From PALSA-1353 sp050012375 (lineage in GTDB: Bacteria > Planctomycetota > Phycisphaerae > Tepidisphaerales > Tepidisphaeraceae), in contig JBEKHH010000014.1 of the NCBI GenBank assembly GCA_050012375.1, positions 30,615 through 94,614 of the forward strand: DNA of 64,000 nucleotides, in the 5' to 3' direction. Within the stretch, counting starts at the first letter, position 1, and each line of letters opens with the position of its first letter. Shown here piece after piece: positions 59,610-64,000 of this stretch. The position numbers were made by a program, and so were the translations under genes. Under the pieces are notes generated by a model. It ran no database searches. It was not told the DNA's origin and saw only the letters and a program-made list of their open reading frames with translations.

Positions 59610-61616
59610 TCATGCGGGAGTCACCATTGGCGGCTTGGTCACAAAGATGTCGCGGCCAAGCTTCTTGCTGCGGCGGAGGAAGAAGATCGCGCCGTAGATG
59701 CCCCAAACCGCGGCCACGCCTAGGGCAATGAATGGTTCCTTCTTGCTCATGCCCGGAACGAAGAAGGGGCCGATGAGATAAAAGCTCATGCACGCCACGT
59801 TGGCCAGCAGCCCAAATCCTGGGATCAGGATGTGCTTAATCGGATTGTGCATGTGGTGCTCGTGGAATGCCACGATTGCGCACAAGCAGCTCATCGCGTA
59901 CAGCAAAAACGTTCCGAAATTGCTGACGAGGGTGATAATGAGCAGGCTGCAAGGGAATTTTCCGGCCGTGGCGAAGCTGAAGACGCCCTTGTACCAGATG
60001 CTGTGCGCCTGGTCTGCGGACAGGTTTGTATCCAGCGAGGCCGAAGCCGAAGGACCACACAGATAGAAGACCACGCCGTAGATTCCGATCAATATGGAGA
60101 GAATTGCCAAGGTCCAAATGCAGCGATGGGGCGTGTTGTTCTTGCCATGCAGCAGGCCGAAGTGGTTAGGCACCTCCTCGTCACGGCCCATTGCGTAGGT
60201 CACGCGAGCGCCGGTGTTGATGCACGAAAGAGTGGTTCCAATCATGGCCAGGAAGACGGTAATTGCTTCCCAGAACATGAACCACCAACCCGCGGACGTG
60301 GAGCCGAAAGCCCAGGCGCCGACGAGCTGCATCATGTCGCCGATTGGCGCTGGCGAGCCTGCCGCCGTCTGGTTGGTGTAAAGGGAACTTTGGAAATAGT
60401 TGGCCCCGAAGTATTCAAAGAGGTAACAGAATCCGCCTTGAATCAAAAGCGAGGCGACGATCGCGATGGGAATGTGCTTCTTGGGGTTCTTGGCTTCCTC
60501 GCCCATTGACGAGACCGACTCGAAACCGACCAGGCATAGAATGGCAATGCACCCCTGAATGACGATGTAACTGGCCTTGTGCCAGTGGACGACGGACATG
60601 GCGGAATTGTGATAGTTGAACTGCCAGATGCCATTACTGTCCTGCACCATGCCGCCTTGATAGGAAATGGTGACAGGCTCGGGCACCGCCTTGGCCGCGC
60701 CCGGCGGGAGAGCAGCCAGCTTGCCATTGGAATCCGTGGCCACCACGATGGGATTACTCTTGGCATCATTGATCACGTTGCCCTTGGCATCGGCGGCGTA
60801 ATAGACCCACACCGGGCTGCCATTGGGATCGACTTTGGGCGACGTCGCGCCGCTGGGGTCGGGAATCTGCTTGCTCGGATCGTTCGGGAACTTTGGGTCC
60901 TGAATCATGTTCGGAACGGTGTCCTGCGTGTTCTGAGTCGCCGCACCGGTTGAATCGAGAGTCCAGTCCGGATCACCTTCCTTCACATGCACTCGATGCA
61001 CGAGCGCCATGCAAGTAAAGATAATAAGCGCTGTGATTTGAATGATGTTGATCCCAACATTCACGCCCGTAGCGCCGACGACGCCACGATATGCGATATA
61101 TGAAACGCCAAGGGCAAATACGATGCTGAACAGAATCATGAGCAGCGGGCTTCCCTCAGCCACATTGAACTGTTTGGGGAACAATTGTCCGGCCATGTAC
61201 CCGATGAAAATTGATGTCACGCAGACCATCACACCCGGATAGACCCAGTAATAGAGATGGCTGGCCCAGCCCACGACGAATTTGTAAAGGCGGGCCCATT
61301 TATAGGCTTGTTTTTTGGAGAGAAACGCCTGTTCGGCAAAGAAATAACTCGAACCCGCTCCGGGATAAAGCTTTGACAGTTCGGCATAAGAGACGGCCGT
61401 GGCCAAGCAAAGAACGGTGGCCAGCAACATTCCCAGCCACATGGCCGAGCCGGCTGATGGGGCTCCGTACGCGGATTGTTCCTCAAACGTGAGCCACAAG
61501 AATGCCCCGGGCGCGATCAGCGCCATAGCGTTACTGGTCAGCCCGGTCAAGCCGAGCGTTGGTTTCATCGTGCCCGAGCCGGTCCCAGATGAGCTTGCAG
61601 GAGTATCAGTTGCCAC
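59610..61616 (-). CDS. APC-superfamily transporter with large extracytoplasmic insert
   Basis: A 668-residue transporter of the amino acid-polyamine-organocation type. GLTGLTSNAMALIAPGAFLW opens TM1, and ELSKLYPGAGSSYFFAEQAF is the TM2-3 loop of the family. GFESVSSMGEEAKNPKKHIP marks the TM6-8 region. Between about residues 211 and 345 an Asp/Asn/Pro-rich hydrophilic stretch of 135 residues is inserted, which I do not know from usual family members. The frame runs upstream to 61763, but AAGGAGAG followed 7 nt later by GTG at 61616 fixes the start. Substrate unknown; its position beside amt suggests nitrogen uptake. Confidence 0.85.
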   Translation of the reverse strand: MATDTPASSSGTGSGTMKPTLGLTGLTSNAMALIAPGAFLWLTFEEQSAYGAPSAGSAMWLGMLLATVLCLATAVSYAELSKLYPGAGSSYFFAEQAFLSKKQAYKWARLYKFVVGWASHLYYWVYPGVMVCVTSIFIGYMAGQLFPKQFNVAEGSPLLMILFSIVFALGVSYIAYRGVVGATGVNVGINIIQITALIIFTCMALVHRVHVKEGDPDWTLDSTGAATQNTQDTVPNMIQDPKFPNDPSKQIPDPSGATSPKVDPNGSPVWVYYAADAKGNVINDAKSNPIVVATDSNGKLAALPPGAAKAVPEPVTISYQGGMVQDSNGIWQFNYHNSAMSVVHWHKASYIVIQGCIAILCLVGFESVSSMGEEAKNPKKHIPIAIVASLLIQGGFCYLFEYFGANYFQSSLYTNQTAAGSPAPIGDMMQLVGAWAFGSTSAGWWFMFWEAITVFLAMIGTTLSCINTGARVTYAMGRDEEVPNHFGLLHGKNNTPHRCIWTLAILSILIGIYGVVFYLCGPSASASLDTNLSADQAHSIWYKGVFSFATAGKFPCSLLIITLVSNFGTFLLYAMSCLCAIVAFHEHHMHNPIKHILIPGFGLLANVACMSFYLIGPFFVPGMSKKEPFIALGVAAVWGIYGAIFFLRRSKKLGRDIFVTKPPMVTPA

Positions 61617-61931
61617 AATCACTCTCCTTATGCGGTAGATGCTGTATGCGCGCGGTTGCAAATTGCAACCACAAACAGTGTGCCACCGTGAATTTTGCAA
61701 TCCGGCCCCCCCCATATGCCGGCGAAACAGCCGATAATCGAACAAAAACCGTTTTTCCGGCATTTTGGGAGAGTTTTCCGCGGCAGCCTAGAAATTGTGC
61801 ATGTTGCGCCCGGCCGCCGTTTTCCAGCCACTAACTTGGGCGTAGGAGCCGAGGCTGTTGAGAACCTTGGGCCGATGGACCGTCTCTTGTATTGTCTTTG
61901 CGCCCATCTAAAATCCCGAATTCGGCCGCGC

Positions 61932-61937
61932 TATCTT
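61932..61937 (+). promoter_or_regulatory. -10-like box before the PP2C-kinase gene
   Basis: TATCTT ends 8 nt before the ATG at 61946; no SD. The rest of the 61617-61945 gap shows only an eight-C run near 61705 and nothing else I recognise. Confidence 0.35.
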
Positions 61938-61945
61938 TCGTTTCT

Positions 61946-63748
61946 ATGCAAGTTACCTACGCCGCGCTATCATCCGAGGGACCCGTCCGCGATCAGAACG
62001 AGGATTGCATCGCCTACTGGCAGCCAAAGGACCAGGATGAGTGGCGCAGTCGCGGAGCGATTGCCATCCTGGCCGATGGGGTCGGTGGCCAGGCGCGGGG
62101 CGAGGTCGCCAGCACATTGGCCTGCAAGGCCGCCGTGCAATCCTTTTTGGAAGCCAGGCCATTGGCTGTACCGACGCAAACGCTGGCCCAGATGTTCGCC
62201 GCGGCAAACCTCGCGGTGTATGACGAGAACATCAAACACGACGGCCAGGGCCGAATGGCCACGACGCTGACCGCCACCATATTCCGCCACAATGAGGTGA
62301 ACATCGGACACGTCGGCGATTGCCGGGTATATGCCATCCAGCAGGGCCGCATTCGCCGGGTCACCAACGACCATTCCTATGCGGGCGTGCAGTTGAAGCT
62401 GGGGCTGATCAACGTTGACGAAGCGATGAGCAGCCAGATGCGTTCGGTCCTGACGCGCACCGTCGGGCAGGAGCCGACCCTTCGCGTGGATTATCACACG
62501 ATCAATGTTCACCGCGGCGACATCATCGTGCAGATGTGCGATGGCATGTGGACGCAGATCACCGAAGGTGAAATTTACGACGCGGCCACCAAACAGCCTG
62601 CCGAAGAGGCATGCAAATCGCTGGCAAGGCTCGCCGAACGCCGCGGCGCCGATGACAACCTCTCCATCCAGATCATTCAGGTGCAGGCGATCGAGCGGCT
62701 GAGCTACTATCGCGGTTTACCCACCTACCAGAAAGAGAGCCCCGCAGTTATGGGAAGCGAATTGGAAGTGGGCCAGGTGCTCGATGATCGTTTCAGGATC
62801 ACCGACGTCATCAGCCGAAGCGGCATGGCGTCGATCTTCAAGGCGATCGACCAGAACACCGGCGACGCGGTGGCGCTGAAAGTGCCCTTCATGCAGTTTG
62901 AATCCGATCCCGGCTTCTACCAGCGGTTCCAGCGCGAACAGGCCATCGGCAGCGCCCTTCAGCATCCATACATCCTGAAAATGTTCGACGATGAGACGAT
63001 CAAGAAGAGCCGGCCTTACATCGTCATGGAGTATCTGCAAGGTCAGACGCTGGGGCATCTGATGCACACGATTCGCCCGATGCCGGAGGCGGACGCGCTC
63101 AAGATCGCCAGCCGGATTTGCGAGGCGCTGTATTACATGCACGATCACGATGTCGTTCACCGCGATCTGAAGCCGGACAACATCATGATCTGTAGCGACG
63201 GGAGCATCCGGCTCATGGATTTCGGCATCGCGAAGTTCGAGCGGCAGCGGCGGCTGACGTTCGGCGGGTTCACGCCGGCCATGGGCACGCCCGATTACAT
63301 GGCCCCGGAACAGGTCAAGGGCAGACGCGGAGACGCCCGCACCGACATTTACAGCCTGGGAGCGATTCTCTACGAAATGGTCACCGGCTCGGTTCCGTTC
63401 GAGGGGGCCAATCCGTTCATCATCATGAACAGCCGGATCAGCGGCGATCCCTGGGCCCCGCGGAGGCGGAACGACGCAATCTCGCCGCAGGTCGAGGAAA
63501 TCATCCTGCACGCCATGGCCCGAAATCCCCAGGAACGCTACGCCTCCGCATTGGAAATGAAGAAGGAGCTGGACCATCCCGAGACGGTTCAACTCACCGG
63601 CCGATGCGATCGGCTGGTCGTGCCGAATCCCATGACCGGCAACGTCCGGCACTATCTCATGGTGGCGATTTGCATCGCGGTTCCCGTGCTGGCGATGGCC
63701 GCAGCGTGGATCTACACGCATCTGAACATCAGTGTCAAAGTGAAATGA
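61946..63748 (+). CDS. PP2C phosphatase-Ser/Thr kinase fusion
   Basis: A 600-residue bifunctional signalling protein. Residues 1-250 are a PP2C phosphatase with metal ligands at Asp20 (RDQNED), Asp44 (ADGVGG), Asp199 (CDGMW) and Asp237 (GADDN). Residues 280-560 are a Hanks-type kinase: Lys312 (ALKVPF), HRDLKPDN with Asp407, DFG at 425-427, and GTPDYMAPEQ. One membrane helix near the C-terminus (VAICIAVPVLAMAAAWIY) leaves only a short tail outside, so it is tail-anchored with both enzymes in the cytoplasm. Both active sites look complete. ATG 61946 is chosen by homology; no SD. Its targets are unknown. Confidence 0.92.
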   Translation: MQVTYAALSSEGPVRDQNEDCIAYWQPKDQDEWRSRGAIAILADGVGGQARGEVASTLACKAAVQSFLEARPLAVPTQTLAQMFAAANLAVYDENIKHDGQGRMATTLTATIFRHNEVNIGHVGDCRVYAIQQGRIRRVTNDHSYAGVQLKLGLINVDEAMSSQMRSVLTRTVGQEPTLRVDYHTINVHRGDIIVQMCDGMWTQITEGEIYDAATKQPAEEACKSLARLAERRGADDNLSIQIIQVQAIERLSYYRGLPTYQKESPAVMGSELEVGQVLDDRFRITDVISRSGMASIFKAIDQNTGDAVALKVPFMQFESDPGFYQRFQREQAIGSALQHPYILKMFDDETIKKSRPYIVMEYLQGQTLGHLMHTIRPMPEADALKIASRICEALYYMHDHDVVHRDLKPDNIMICSDGSIRLMDFGIAKFERQRRLTFGGFTPAMGTPDYMAPEQVKGRRGDARTDIYSLGAILYEMVTGSVPFEGANPFIIMNSRISGDPWAPRRRNDAISPQVEEIILHAMARNPQERYASALEMKKELDHPETVQLTGRCDRLVVPNPMTGNVRHYLMVAICIAVPVLAMAAAWIYTHLNISVKVK

Positions 63749-63885
63749 TCGTGCAACAGGGTAGGGTTCAAGGCGGGGAAATCGCACCTTGACTTGCCTA
63801 TCCCCTCTCCCCATGAATCAACCTTTTTGATCTTTCGCATAAGCTCTTTAATTTCAAAATCAGATTGAACCGCAGAGTACCTGGC

Positions 63886-63900
63886 GCGGGCTTCGCCCGC
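63886..63900. repeat. REP-like hairpin, 6-bp stem with TTC loop
   Basis: GCGGGC-TTC-GCCCGC, same design as the hairpin at 2385. It lies 137 bp after the kinase stop with no T-run. Confidence 0.45.
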
Positions 63901-63914
63901 AACCCAAATAATTA

Positions 63915-63977
63915 GGCATTGCTCGTTAAGGTACGGTGCGTGTTGCGAAGCACTTACCGTCCTACAGGAGCAATGCC
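63915..63977. repeat. Compound inverted repeat before a truncated gene
   Basis: Outer arms GGCATTGCTC (63915-63924) and GAGCAATGCC (63968-63977) are perfect; inner ACGGT...ACCGT and GTGC...GCAC also pair. The structure includes the SD AGGAG and ends at the ATG of the next gene, so it may be a folded leader or the end of a mobile element. Confidence 0.55.
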
Positions 63978-64000
63978 ATGGAGGCTTTTTTACACCATCA
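63978..64000 (+). CDS. Start of a gene cut by the window edge
   Basis: ATG with AGGAG 7 nt upstream, reading MEAFLHH up to the edge. Short N-termini of this kind occur in ISAs1-type transposases, and the inverted repeat just before it would fit a mobile element, but seven residues cannot prove it. Confidence 0.4.

Overview
The window looks like a chromosomal segment of a GC-rich member of the Planctomycetota, most likely Phycisphaerae or a relative. Three things suggest this: a large secreted enzyme with a planctomycete-type LEPR-XLL motif (LESRVMLS); a 16S rRNA gene that is not followed by 23S or 5S; and scattered palindromic noncoding elements of a kind I associate with these genomes. Placement is inferred from these traits, not from a tree.

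Layout. 0.2-2.2 kb: GT-C-like membrane glycosyltransferase. 2.4-6.8 kb (minus): tripartite efflux operon (HlyD/EmrA, EmrB/QacA-type MFS, NodT-type outer-membrane lipoprotein). 6.9-8.7 kb: a cytochrome P450 carrying two Clp N-terminal repeats. 8.7-11.6 kb: coiled-coil zinc-ribbon protein, family-2 glycosyltransferase, TPR protein. 11.66-13.86 kb (minus): a self-contained 16S unit with promoter, boxA, 22-nt leader/trailer stem and terminator. 14.1-27.1 kb: mainly housekeeping genes, most on the minus strand (der, Gfo/Idh/MocA oxidoreductase, tyrS, nadB, a methyltransferase, a lone nuoC, murG, a thioredoxin-like protein, a lipoprotein, pyk). 27.2-30.7 kb (plus): ispG, three small genes, argC and two inverted-repeat elements. 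31-34 kb: LEPR-XLL clan GH-A glycosidase. 34-37.5 kb: DedA and clpC. 37.6-41.4 kb (minus): ribose-type sugar ABC importer. 41.5-45 kb: nitroreductase, DUF4380-like lipoprotein, a RAYT element and a pectinesterase. 45-47.3 kb (minus): ECF sigma/anti-sigma/Spy-like operon and a Pro/Gly-rich secreted protein. 47.6-50.1 kb: a paralogue of the first glycosyltransferase and a small membrane protein. 50.1-53.9 kb (minus): heterodimeric ABC exporter, followed by tRNA-Met(CAT). 54.4-57.2 kb: unknown gene divergent from a DEAH helicase. 57.2-57.9 kb: repeats. 57.9-61.6 kb (minus): Amt and an APC transporter. 61.9-63.7 kb: PP2C-Ser/Thr kinase fusion. The window ends in the structured leader of a truncated gene.

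Genes that plausibly work together: pectinesterase, the GH-A enzyme and the sugar importer suggest use of plant or algal polysaccharide. The sigma, anti-sigma and Spy-like genes form a probable envelope-stress switch. The three efflux genes and the two ABC exporter genes each make one transporter. Nine genes lack a Shine-Dalgarno sequence and have a TANNNT box 6-10 nt before the start codon, which suggests many leaderless or near-leaderless mRNAs.

The most unusual gene is the Clp-N/P450 fusion. All calls come from reading the sequence; no database search was run.
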